This document shows positions 56,551-64,000 of a stretch of DNA of 64,000 bases, in pieces. The position numbers and the translations under genes were made by a program. The stretch covers positions 2,501 through 66,500 of the forward strand of contig WBZZ01002386.1 in assembly GCA_019918135.1 (NCBI GenBank), written 5' to 3'. Numbering within the stretch: position 1 is the stretch's first letter; every line of letters begins with the position of its first letter. This stretch comes from Paulinella micropora. Its lineage: Eukaryota; Cercozoa; Imbricatea; Euglyphida; Paulinellidae. Below the pieces are notes generated by a model. The model saw only the letters and a list, made by a program, of their open reading frames with translations. It did no database searches and had not been told where the DNA came from.

Positions 56551-57246
56551 GTGCGGCGGCGGGCCAGAGCCTGCCCAGACAACAGCTGCGGCGGCGTGCA
56601 GGAGGCTCTGCGTCGGAGCTTCACTAACGAACGTGCCAGGGCGGGGAGCCCTGCGACTTTGCAGTGCCCAGTGGCGAAGAGACTCTGCCCGGCTGAAGTT
56701 GCAGGTGCTCGTGATAATCGGGATAGTATCCCGCTGTCGCTCACGGTGCATGACTGTGCGGCGCTCGAAGAAATGCGCTTCTGCCCCGAGCCGGGGGTCC
56801 GGCGGGTAGCCGGCGAAGGCCGGCGGCTCTCCATCCACATCCAGGAGTGTAATCAGCTGAGGCAACTGTCGCTGCCTCCCCTGCGCCTCCCGCTGGAGCT
56901 CACGGTTCGTGACTGTGCTGCGCTCGGCACCCTAGACCTGCCCGCCCCCCAGGACGGACCGCGCGGCGACCTCACACTCAAACTAGCCGGTTGTCCTCTA
57001 CTGGCCCAGGGGGGGGTTCAGCACCGGAGCGGGACAAGGGGAGGGGGCCGGCAGCGCGCCGGGGCGAGAGAGAGAGAGGGAGAGGGTCGCGTAGTCTGGC
57101 TAGCGGCCAAACCCGGCCAGGCACCGGAGCGAGGAAGGGGAGGGGACGCCGGCTCATTAAAAGGCCAAGCCCAGCATAGAAGCCCCGAGGGGGGCTGGCT
57201 ACTTTCCTACGGCCCGAGGGCGGGGGTGGCTGTCAGGGATTGGTAA
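56551..57246 (+). CDS. Leucine-rich-repeat fragment
   Basis: Open frame without an early ATG. Between about 56740 and 57005 it encodes at least four irregular LRR-like units: LSLTVHDCAALEEMRF, LSIHIQECNQLRQLSL, LELTVRDCAALGTLDL and LTLKLAGCPLL. The Cys near the centre of each unit resembles the xxCxxLxxLxxL form. The remaining frame is Arg/Gly-rich and probably not coding. It may be a small LRR protein or a remnant of a longer one. Confidence 0.45.
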   Translation: MRRRARACPDNSCGGVQEALRRSFTNERARAGSPATLQCPVAKRLCPAEVAGARDNRDSIPLSLTVHDCAALEEMRFCPEPGVRRVAGEGRRLSIHIQECNQLRQLSLPPLRLPLELTVRDCAALGTLDLPAPQDGPRGDLTLKLAGCPLLAQGGVQHRSGTRGGGRQRAGAREREGEGRVVWLAAKPGQAPERGRGGDAGSLKGQAQHRSPEGGWLLSYGPRAGVAVRDW

Positions 57247-57405
57247 TTTAATGTGCGCACGTGCGCGGTGGACGGACTAGCGCTACCGCGTGGCCACCGG
57301 CGCTAAGCGCGCCCGTCGTGCGCGTGGGGGGGAGGACGAGGCGGTCCAGACGTCAGGGCCGGGCTTAGCAGCCGCGCGGGCTAGGGGCTGCTGCGCGAGG
57401 CCTGG
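57247..57405. other. Spacer
   Basis: GC-rich with CGTGCGCG-type dinucleotide runs; no gene seen. Confidence 0.4.
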
Positions 57406-57576
57406 CTAGCGGTCGCACAGCTGCAGCGCCCGGCCGCTGGCCAAGTCAAACGTACAACCACAGCCGAAGCGAATCGTGTGCTCTTCCAGGACGAAGTCGG
57501 CGGGGCCTTCGTCGGCTAGGTGGCCGGAGCAGGAACAGGAGGGGCCCAGGGGTTCGCGCTGCGCGTAGTTCCTCAT
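57406..57576 (-). CDS. Small Cys-rich protein (56 aa)
   Basis: ATG at 57576, TAG at 57406. Begins MRNYAQREPLGPSCSCSGHL and continues to HTIRFGCGCTFDLASG; Cys pairs (CSC, CGC) and a late Cys could bind zinc. The frame stays open upstream for at least ~15 codons, so the start may be earlier. No family recognised. Confidence 0.35.
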   Translation of the reverse strand: MRNYAQREPLGPSCSCSGHLADEGPADFVLEEHTIRFGCGCTFDLASGRALQLCDR

Positions 57577-58096
57577 CGTGGCCCGCTGGGTGCTGGCGTT
57601 CTGTGGTAGTACCGTGCCGCCGACCCAAGGGGCCGGGCGGGGGAGGGGGCGGGGGCCGCGGGGGGTGGGTCGTGGGCCGGTGGGGGGGGGGGGGGGGGGG
57701 GCGTCGGGGAGGGGGGGCCTACGTAGCGCCCGCGGGTGCCCCCCGGGGCCTACGTAGCGCCCGCGGGTGCCCCCCGGGGCCTACGTAGCGCCCGCGGGGG
57801 GGAGGGGCGCCGCCGGCCGGCCGCCCCCCGTCGCCCCTCCCCCGGACTGCGCCTGCGCTGGCCGTAGGCCGGCGCTCCAGCTCTGGAGCTGCAGGAGCCA
57901 CTGTGGACGGTGCTCGCCGCCCGCGAGCGCCGGTGGCGACCGGCGGTGCTCGCCGCCCGCCGCGGGAGAAGGCTGGCAGGAGGAGGGGGGGGGGAGGTCG
58001 TCGGGCGGAGGGGGGGAGGCCCCGACGAAACCTGTCTTCTCCCCCTCCCCCCTGGGCCCCGGGCAGGGGGGGCCGCCCGCCCCCCGGCCGGCAGAA
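57577..58096. other. G-rich spacer with tandem repeat, upstream of the Rpb5-like gene
   Basis: G-runs (about 57680-57701), the 31-bp repeat array at 57716-57797 and CGCCCGCGAGCGCCGG-type duplications at about 57917-57960. No ORF with motif. Probably the promoter region of the polymerase-subunit gene. Confidence 0.5.
57716..57797. repeat. 31-bp GC-rich tandem repeat with TACGTA core
   Basis: Two and a half head-to-tail units of 31 bp; the palindrome CTACGTAG occurs at 57719, 57750 and 57781, each followed by CGCCCGCGGG. Lies about 300 bp upstream of the Rpb5-like start. Confidence 0.9.
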
Positions 58097-58912
58097 ATGC
58101 TGAGCGTGGACGACTGCCTAGCGGCCAGGCCGGGGGCCCGCTCCCGCGCGGCCCGCATCCCGCGCCAGCACGCCTGCCCCGACTGCCAGGGCAGCGAACT
58201 CGTGTGCGTGAACGGCTCTGCGTGTGAATGTGGGTGGCTGGGCTCCGTCGTAGCCGAGCACCTGACGAGGCTGCTGGTGCAGCGCGGCTACGCCCGGCGG
58301 CTGTCGCACCCACGGGACGTAGTGGGTGAGTGGCTGCCGTTCCTGCCCCCGGGCGCGGCGGCCCAGCCGCTCCCCCCGCTGTCGGTGTGCTGGGGCAGGG
58401 CACAGGATCCGGGCGGGGCTTCCCTCAGCAGCGCGACGGCCGAGGCCTGGCTGCAGGACCTGGAGGACCGGCACGGGGCGGGCCCCCGCACCGTCTGGCT
58501 CCTCCACCGCAAGCGGCGGCAGCCCGTGGCCAAGCTGCTGGCGGGCCGCGCGCGCGGCCTGGGCTGGACCGTGGAGTTCTGGACCGAGGACGAACTGCTG
58601 TTCCCGCCCGACACGCACGGCCCGTACTTCGCGGAGCACCGGGTGCTGGCCCCGGAGGAAGTGAGCGAGCTGGCCAGGACCTACTCGGTGCTGCCCCAGG
58701 AGCAGTTCCCCGTCCTGCACAGCGGCGACCCCGCCGCTCGCTGGTGGGGCGTGCGGCCCGGCGACATTGTGCGCGTGTCTTCGTGGCTGGACGGGGGCGA
58801 GCAGCCTACCTACCGCCGGTGCGGGCCCCTGGGCGCCGAACAGTTCCGGCGCGACAGCATCGTCCCCAAGAAGCCGAGGCAGGTCGATCGCCAGGGCCGC
58901 TACACCACTTGA
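58097..58912 (+). CDS. Rpb5-like RNA polymerase subunit with N-terminal zinc-binding segment
   Basis: ATG at 58097, 271 residues, TGA; open throughout. The C-terminal ~75 residues match the conserved Rpb5/RpoH assembly domain: FWTEDELLFPP, EHRVLAPEEVSELARTY, then the HSGDPAARWWGVRPGDIVRV core and TYRR. Upstream, TRLLVQRGY and VWLLHRKRRQPVAKLL correspond to the eukaryotic-type N-terminal jaw domain. Residues 27-46 hold CPDC...CECG, a zinc-ribbon-like knuckle resembling TFIIB, not part of ordinary Rpb5 (about 210 aa). Rpb5 sits in the lower jaw of eukaryotic and viral RNA polymerases. AATAAA follows at 59126. Its presence suggests a virus with its own transcription machinery. Confidence 0.85.
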   Translation: MLSVDDCLAARPGARSRAARIPRQHACPDCQGSELVCVNGSACECGWLGSVVAEHLTRLLVQRGYARRLSHPRDVVGEWLPFLPPGAAAQPLPPLSVCWGRAQDPGGASLSSATAEAWLQDLEDRHGAGPRTVWLLHRKRRQPVAKLLAGRARGLGWTVEFWTEDELLFPPDTHGPYFAEHRVLAPEEVSELARTYSVLPQEQFPVLHSGDPAARWWGVRPGDIVRVSSWLDGGEQPTYRRCGPLGAEQFRRDSIVPKKPRQVDRQGRYTT

Positions 58913-59183
58913 GGGGGGGGCGCCCTCTCCCTCCCCCCCCCCCCCCCGCCCCTTTCGCCTGCCACCCGCAAAGGTTAGTGGGGGGCTCTCCGCAGGTCCT
59001 CCGTCCGCCTCTCTTCTCCTTCGTAGTCCGGCCCGTGCTGCCGGCCGGCCACAAGGCAGGCAGCGGGTGCGGAGCCCAACTAACTGCCTCCCCCGCCTGG
59101 CTGTCAAAAACAGAACGATGCCTTTAATAAAAAATAACTCTCGTAAGCCCTTCCTTCTACTTCCTAAAACAGAACGGTGGGTG
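58913..59183. other. Spacer between convergent genes
   Basis: C-runs, then an AT-richer stretch carrying AATAAA and TTTTATTAAA-like sequence that could serve both the Rpb5-like gene and the opposing gene. Confidence 0.5.
59126..59131 (+). terminator. AATAAA polyadenylation-type signal after the Rpb5-like gene
   Basis: AATAAAAAATAAC about 215 bp downstream of the stop codon, the only AT-rich patch nearby. Confidence 0.5.
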
Positions 59184-59822
59184 CTAAGAGAAGATGTTGC
59201 CTAGCGCTAGGTCACGGATGGCCCTTCTGAGCGCGGGTACCTCCTGGGGCACTGCCTCCAGCCTCGCGATGACGTAGCCCCAGCTCTCTCGGCCTTCGAC
59301 CCACCCGTCACCAGAACCGTCAAAGTCCTGATCCACAAAGTAGAAGAGCGCTGCCAGGGGGTGAGAAAAGGAGCCGTCCGCTCCCTCGTCGTCGTCGCTC
59401 TCGCACTCTTCCTCCCCCTTTTGCTCCAGGTCCCGCAGGATCTCCTGTGTGTCCCACTGGTCGGCCTCCCCGGTCCCAAAGTGGAGCAGGCACGCCATCA
59501 CCTCAGCCAGGACCTTTTGCTGCCACTGGGCCTTGAGCCGGGCGAGATAGGCGGCCAGGTGTGGCTGTCGGTGCACCTCGGCGGTGGCGCGGGCAAACTT
59601 CATTTCGGCACGGGCCCGGCGACCAAAGACAGCTTTGCGCCGCTTGAGGGGTGGCGGGGGTGTGGAGGGGCGGGCGTCTGCGCCACGGCGCTTCTGGCCC
59701 GCCGGCACCGGGGCGCCGGCCGGGGCGTCGGCCAGTGCGCCGGCCAGCGTCCGCACCGCCGCGGTCGGAGACGGAAGAGGGGTCGGGGGGAGCAAGTCGG
59801 CGGTACACGAGGGGGTAGACAT
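59184..59822 (-). CDS. Acidic hypothetical protein
   Basis: ATG at 59822 (MSTPSCTADLLPPTPLPSPT), about 212 residues. Pro/Ala-rich N-terminal third, a basic KRRKAVFGRRAR segment (possible nuclear signal), a helical middle (HLAAYLARLKAQWQQKVLAEV) and an acidic stretch (GEEECESDDDEGADGS). The frame is open further upstream without a better ATG. No family recognised; could be a nuclear regulatory protein. Confidence 0.5.
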   Translation of the reverse strand: MSTPSCTADLLPPTPLPSPTAAVRTLAGALADAPAGAPVPAGQKRRGADARPSTPPPPLKRRKAVFGRRARAEMKFARATAEVHRQPHLAAYLARLKAQWQQKVLAEVMACLLHFGTGEADQWDTQEILRDLEQKGEEECESDDDEGADGSFSHPLAALFYFVDQDFDGSGDGWVEGRESWGYVIARLEAVPQEVPALRRAIRDLALGNIFS

Positions 59823-60201
59823 AGGCTCTGCCTCCAGCGAGCGGAATTGAATTGTGGCCGGGACCGGGAGCTGGCGTCCTCCCCCCGGCGCAGCGTGCGT
59901 CGCGCGCCCGGCCTCGCGCGTCCGCCGCCGCGCCGGCGAGCGCCCCCCCCCCCCCGTCCGGGGCCCACGGGCGCGCGCGGGCGCCCGCCCCCCCCCCCCT
60001 CGAGGGGCACGCGGCGCCGCCCGTGGCACGCGGCGCCCCCGGGGGGGCACGCGGCGCCGTTCGCTTTCCTCCTCTCCCCGGCCCCCCGCGGTGCGTGCGC
60101 GCCCTGGCGCAGGGAGGGTAGCGGACAGCGCGGGGGTACAGTCTACCCCACAAAGCACGAGCGGCCGAAGCAGCCCAAGCCTGCACCGGCCGAAGCCGCT
60201 C
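59823..60201. other. GC-rich spacer between divergent genes
   Basis: Contains C-runs and the 13-bp repeat triplet at 60006-60058. As the region between two divergent starts (59822 minus, 60202 plus) it probably holds both promoters. Confidence 0.5.
60006..60058. repeat. Three copies of GGCACGCGGCGCC
   Basis: Exact 13-bp copies at 60006-60018, 60025-60037 and 60046-60058, spaced 19 and 21 bp, in a divergent promoter region. Each contains the GGCGCC palindrome. Confidence 0.85.
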
Positions 60202-61563
60202 ATGTCTAGCGCTGCCGGACTTAGCGACCTCGGCGGCGGCGGCGGCTCCGCGCCCGCGGAGGAGGACGTGCCCCACTCGAGCTTCTGGGCCAGGTTCTTC
60301 CAAGCCGTGGTAACCCACGAGCTGAAAAGTCGGAAGAAGCGGGGCCGCCTCGCGGCCTATGCCGGCCCGGGGACGCACCCGAAGCGCCGGGCGTTTTCCC
60401 GGACCAGATGGCCCCTGCGCCCCGGCCCGCAGGAATGTTTCCTGGCGGCCAGGCTAGTGTCCCTCAACAAGGCGGCTCTCACCGCGGCGATCGGCGCCCA
60501 GGCCTCGTGCACCCCGGCCGCGGTGGCGGACTGTATGCTGGCGGTGGGCTCGCGCCACGCGCTGTCGACGGGCTGCGCGCCCGACCCCAGCGCCACGGAC
60601 AAGCTGGTGGCCTTCTTTGCCGGCGTGCTGCAGCACCGGGCCACCAGGGCCCACCCCCGCTGCACGGGGCCCAAGCCGCACGGCAGCGCCCCGCGGTGCG
60701 GCTGCGCCTTCCGGCACAACGCCCTGGGGCGGGCCCTGGCACTCAGCGCCTGGCCTGCCTGCAGCTTGGAGCAGGACAACCTCGGTCGCTGCCTGGAGCT
60801 GCTGCGACAGGCAGGAGCGGAGGCTGTGCGCCACGCGCTCGAGCCCGTGTTTCACGGCCTGGCCCACGACGAAGCGCGGCGCAGGCAGGACGAACTAAGC
60901 TCCGAGTGCTCGTTCGCCTTGTTGGCGCTGGGGGCCAGGCCACTGGACGCGCTGTGGCTGTGGTACGACTGACAATTCTGGCCGGCCCAACTAGACTCCC
61001 TCACGGGCCAGAGCCGGCGCCACGAACTCACGGTGCGGCTGCGTGTCCTCGAGCCGGGCGACGGGCCCGGCCCGCACTCTACCGCCGGCAGCCAGGCTCT
61101 GCACCCGGCGGACACGGCGCTGCTCCTCGACGCCCTGGCCCCTCCCCCGCCGAGCGCCGCGTCCGGGCTACGCGACGTGCTAGCGTCCGCGGTACAGCGG
61201 GCCGGGCCCCGCTACGCCCTGCGCTCCTTTCGGGTGCGCCCCAACTACGACGGAGTGCCCGTCTCTGCCCCCGCCGCCGCCGAGTGGCCTGAGCACTTTG
61301 CCCAGAGCTTCGAGGTGACGGAGCTCGCGGGGGCGGGAGAGCAGCCGGAGGGCCGGGGGGCGCTGTGCCTGCCCGCGCACGCCCGCCAGCAGCCCTTCCA
61401 CCGCTTCTTTCGTCAGTACCTAGACCCGCACCTCCGCCACGTGCGGCGCGACTGGCCGGTGGCGCTGTCGGTGCTCGTGGGCTCGTATTGTTTCGGGGGA
61501 GGGGGGATCCACAGCAAGAGCAGGCTCGAGGAGGGCTCCCGCCCCCGGCCGGGTGGTTGTTAG
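60202..61563 (+). pseudogene. Unknown virus-block protein
   Basis: ATG at 60202 (MSSAAGLSDLGGGGGS). The frame encodes a Cys/His-containing N-terminal half (SFWARFFQAVVTHELKSRKK, CTGPKPHGSAPRCGC, LEQDNLGRCLELL) and a second half with LRDVLASAVQRAGPRYALRSF, RVRPNYDGVPV and FHRFFRQYLDPHLRHV. No family recognised. Looks broken (about one break). AATAAA follows at 61725. Confidence 0.5.
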
Positions 61564-61985
61564 CCACGAACGTCCGGCCGAGCACTGACTCAATGGCCGC
61601 TTCCGCGCTCCTCAGGCCGTCCGGAGGGTTCGGTGGGGGGGCTCTCTCCGCCACTCGGTGCCAGCCTCTCGCTGCCCGGAGGCCTGGGAGAGAGGGCGGC
61701 CGTCCTGTGGTTTCGGCCGGTGTCAATAAAAATCTTGGCGTGGACTGTCAGTGTTTTATGATCCAGCGCGGCCGGGGCCGGGGACGCCACCAGCCAAAAC
61801 TCCGCTCCATCGGTGCGGCGGCGCGGTGCACCTGCCACACCGCAGACGTGCCCGCTCCTCCCAGCCGGACCGGCCCGCGCGACTGAGGCCAGGCGCGGGG
61901 CCCGGTGTGGGGCCGCGGCGGCCAGGAGGGGCGGGCCTCCGCACCGCCTTGTCAGTGACACCCGGAGAGGAGGGGAGATCCGGTG
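61564..61985. other. Spacer between convergent genes
   Basis: Small overlapping ORFs without motifs; holds the AATAAA at 61725. Confidence 0.5.
61725..61730 (+). terminator. AATAAA polyadenylation-type signal
   Basis: GTCAATAAAAATC about 160 bp after the 60202-61563 gene, in otherwise GC-rich DNA. Confidence 0.5.
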
Positions 61986-62249
61986 CTACGGACTGAGGCG
62001 TACGGGTAGTACGTAGTCCATGGCTCCTTGGAAAGAGCAGCCGACACCCGAGCGTGCCGGTCCACAGGCGAGCGCGTAGGTGTCGACGAGGCCGGGGATC
62101 GAGTAGTTCAAGCACTGGAACTCAGGGTTCACGCGATCGCACGGGTCAAACTCTGCCAGGCCCTTGCAGCAGGGGCCGCAGGTACCACCACCGTTATACA
62201 GGATGTTACCCGCCGAGTATTGACTGGCGTAGTGGAAGCATCCGTCCAT
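61986..62249 (-). CDS. Cys-rich ORF, possible secreted fragment
   Basis: From ATG at 62249 (MDGCFHYASQYSAGN) through GGGTCGPCCKGLAEFDPCDR, FQCLNYSI and ALACGPARSGVGC to a stop at 61986; about 87 residues with nine Cys. The frame is open upstream. The Cys density suggests a disulfide-rich extracellular domain. It lies downstream of BspA-like protein 2 on the same strand and may be its relative or an independent gene. Confidence 0.4.
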   Translation of the reverse strand: MDGCFHYASQYSAGNILYNGGGTCGPCCKGLAEFDPCDRVNPEFQCLNYSIPGLVDTYALACGPARSGVGCSFQGAMDYVLPVRLSP

Positions 62250-62626
62250 AGAGGTCCCTACGGCAAAAAGCACACGCAAGTCTTGCTGGCCCCTGTGTAT
62301 GCGTGCGAATGTGCCAGCGCGGCCGTGTCCTGCGTGTGTGCGGGCGCGGGCGAGTTGTCCGCGCCTAGGTGGGTATGTTCTAGACGATGTCAGCCTCAGC
62401 GGGGCCGGCGCCAGGAAGCAAGGCGCGGGGGGGGGGGGAAGGGGGAGCGAGCTAGGCGTTTAGGTGCAGGAAGCCGGGCCGGCCTAACGGCCCCGCTCCG
62501 TGCGGGCGGCTCAGGCGCACAATCACGTGGCTCTGCCACAGGAGAAAGAGAGAGGGGTGCGAAAGGGGCGAGAGCAGGACCGAGTATGTCAGCCAGGTCC
62601 CCGTCCGTGCATTCTGTAGTAAAGAA

Positions 62627-63811
62627 CTATGGCCTGTGCTGGCTATGCACGGCGCCCACCTGCCATTGCGCGAGGCCCTGGGGCTCCACCAGGAAGGACT
62701 CGGCAAACACGTAGCCGAGGTCCTCTACCTGGCTCGTGTCCAGCGCCGACACGTCCAGGGCCCCGGCCAGCGAGTCCAAGCCGCTGAAGGACCGGTACAG
62801 TGACGTCAGGCCCGGCGCGGGCGGCAGGGGCGCCACGTACGTCAGCGACGCCAGGTTCTGCAAGTGGCGGCCCGCCGTCGGGTGCAGCTCGATTTGCCCC
62901 CAGTGGCGAATGGCGGTCAGAGCAGCGCCCGGCTCTTCGCCTGGCTGTTGTTCGCCGCCACCGCAGAAGCAGCAGACCTGCGGAGCGTCCAGCCCCAGCG
63001 TGCCCTGGTTCTGGGCACCCACGTACCAATTACACATGCCGTTGCCACTCAACAGCGAGGGCCAGGAGCTAAACACCTCGTACTTGGCCTCGCCCGCGTA
63101 CATAAGGCACGTATTCGCAAACCCATCGTTCCACGCACCAGCGAAGTAGTCCCGGCAGACCGTGGTCGTAGCAAACAGCATGCTCCAGCCCAGGACCGGG
63201 CCCGACAGCTCGAGGGAGTACGTGTCGGGGTTAGCGTACGTGTGGTTGCACGGCGCGCCGTCGTGCTGGCAGTACCCGGGCGCCGAGCCATCGCCCCAAG
63301 CCACCGTGTAGCCGGCGGCCAGCTGCTGGCCCGTCCGGCGCCTGGCCAAGCCAAGGCCGCTGGCCGGGATAGTGTACTGGGCCCCGCTGACCGTCACGTT
63401 GATTTCTAGCAGCGCCGTCGCCGGGCCAGGCGCCGGGCCAGGCGCCGGGCTAGGTGAGGCCGTGCTCGCACCGGATGGGTGATAGGGGGCAGAAACCCCG
63501 GGCCAGGGTTGCCCACCAGGCCAACAGAACCCACAGCTGCGCTGTGCTCCGTCAGGGCATGCTAAGGGTCCTCCTTTGCCAAGACCTACTACTCGCCGCC
63601 GCTCGCTTTTGCCGGCCCTCCCGCAGCCTGGCCTGGAGGAAGGGGGAAAGGAGAGAGAAGCTGCCCCTCCCCCTCCGCCTCCTGCTCTCCCGGGGGTCTC
63701 TCGCTTCTTCCCCTCGGGGTGGGGAAGGGGGGGCACGGGCGGGGCAGGGGGGCGGACAGAGCCGAGCAAGCAGGCGGTCACCGCCTGCTCATTCTTCCCC
63801 GGCCGAACCAT
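62627..63811 (-). pseudogene. BspA-like surface protein 2 of the virus block
   Basis: Same module order as protein 1: a PKD-like YTVAWGDGSAPGY with NHTYANPDTYSLEL (about 63230-63310), a Cys-containing insert (CRDYFAGAWNDGF, PQVCCFCGGG), IRHWGQIELHP (about 62900) and Leu-rich units such as LTSLYRSFSGLDSL and DTSQVEDLGYVF (62690-62820). The ORF stops soon after, with no long stalk. The N-terminal start is unresolved; the frame is open to 63811 but the first ~100 codons look non-coding. Looks broken (at least one break). Confidence 0.6.
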
Positions 63812-64000
63812 GGACGACGCGCCGGGTGCCCCCCTGCCTGCCGGCCACGCGGGCTCCGCCGGCCCGGGTCCGGCCCCGCCGGGCACGGTGGAGTTGTCGT
63901 GCCTAGACCTCGTACAGGAATGCGACCAACTGCTGCGGGCGGCCGACCGGGCCCTGGCTCGCGCGCGCGGGGCCCTGGGCGGCGGGGCGCCCGCCCCCCC
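63810..64000 (+). CDS. Partial ORF running off the window end
   Basis: ATG at 63810 in a strong context (ACCATGG), open for 63 codons to the last base: MDDAPGAPLPAGHAGSAG, then CLDLVQECDQLLRAADRAL. Ala/Pro/Gly-rich start followed by an amphipathic helix. Divergent from BspA-like protein 2. No family can be assigned from this piece. Confidence 0.5.
   Translation, partial: MDDAPGAPLPAGHAGSAGPGPAPPGTVELSCLDLVQECDQLLRAADRALARARGALGGGAPAP

Larger units (their letters stand above)
44209..64000. mobile_element. GC-rich virus-like block (large-DNA-virus type), partly broken
   Basis: From about 44.21 kb composition becomes strongly GC-rich and stays so to the window end. Genes are dense, on both strands, and separated by short spacers, with AATAAA signals after some. 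Contents include an Rpb5-like RNA polymerase subunit, a PD-(D/E)XK nuclease, a DUF1152-like protein and several secreted or membrane proteins with repeats. Transcription and nuclease genes with many orphan surface proteins point to a large nuclear or cytoplasmic DNA virus lineage (Nucleocytoviricota or Mirusviricota are the obvious candidates; no capsid or polymerase B was seen to decide). About half of the longer genes look broken, the rest whole, so the copy is probably a relatively recent fossil or a degraded provirus. Alternative: GC-rich chromosomal DNA of another organism joined by assembly error. Confidence 0.6.

Noticed and set aside
61079-61726. 215-codon minus-strand ORF
   Set aside because: Pro/Arg/Ala-rich antisense shadow of the 60202-61563 gene, with no motif and no ATG context.
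44209-64000. Bacterial contamination as the source of the GC-rich block
   Set aside because: A eukaryotic-type Rpb5 with jaw domain, AATAAA signals, the absence of Shine-Dalgarno-led operons and physical linkage to retroelement DNA argue against it, although an assembly chimera with another eukaryote or virus remains possible.

Overview
The window is nuclear DNA of a repeat-rich eukaryote, most likely a protist or alga; the clade cannot be fixed from sequence alone. Evidence for a eukaryote: GT-AG introns, an APE-type LINE, a tRNA-derived SINE, Ty3/Gypsy and Ty1/Copia retrotransposons, a tyrosine-recombinase (DIRS/PAT-type) retrotransposon, long trinucleotide microsatellites and AT-rich tandem repeats. 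No bacterial operon signals were seen. All family calls come from reading motifs by eye; no database search was possible.

Layout. 0-2.5 kb: a trinucleotide microsatellite and one unrecognised 338-codon ORF with a hydrophobic N-terminus. 2.5-5.8 kb: AT-rich DNA with no gene seen. 5.8-15.47 kb (minus): a decayed Ty3/Gypsy element, read from high to low coordinates as zinc-knuckle Gag, an unassigned acidic segment, protease, reverse transcriptase, RNase H and integrase. 15.5-42.9 kb: a nest of insertions bracketed by two copies of a ~95-bp direct repeat that look like the ends of one Copia-type element (gag at 15.6-17.6 kb, RT/RNase H at 41.2-42.8 kb). Inside it lie an unrecognised spliced gene cut in two (17.8-18.4 and 27.0-27.9 kb), a nearly full-length LINE (18.4-23.4 kb, minus), a cluster of SINEs and other repeats (23.4-27.0 kb), ~180-bp tandem repeats (28.0-28.4 kb), a five-exon transposase-like gene (28.5-31.8 kb, minus), a PAT-type split-direct-repeat retrotransposon (32.9-40.45 kb, minus) and ~338-bp AT-rich tandem repeats (40.5-41.2 kb). 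43.16-44.2 kb (minus): another Gypsy-type Gag segment, possibly the other end of the 5.8-15.5 kb element.

At about 44.2 kb the composition changes abruptly. From there to the window end the DNA is very GC-rich and packed with ORFs on both strands. It encodes an Rpb5-like RNA polymerase subunit with an N-terminal zinc-binding segment, a PD-(D/E)XK nuclease of a type common in large DNA viruses, a DUF1152-like protein, a mucin-like secreted or membrane glycoprotein with Ser/Thr/Pro repeats, two BspA-like surface proteins with a WGDG module, an LRR fragment and several small unknown proteins. I read this as a large-DNA-virus-like block (endogenous, or joined to host DNA at the junction). Some genes are open from end to end and others look broken, so it is treated as a fossil here.

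The best leads are the virus-like block with its Rpb5 gene, the sharp retroelement/virus junction, the shared 3' end of the LINE and the SINE, and the textbook split direct repeats of the 32.9-40.45 kb element.
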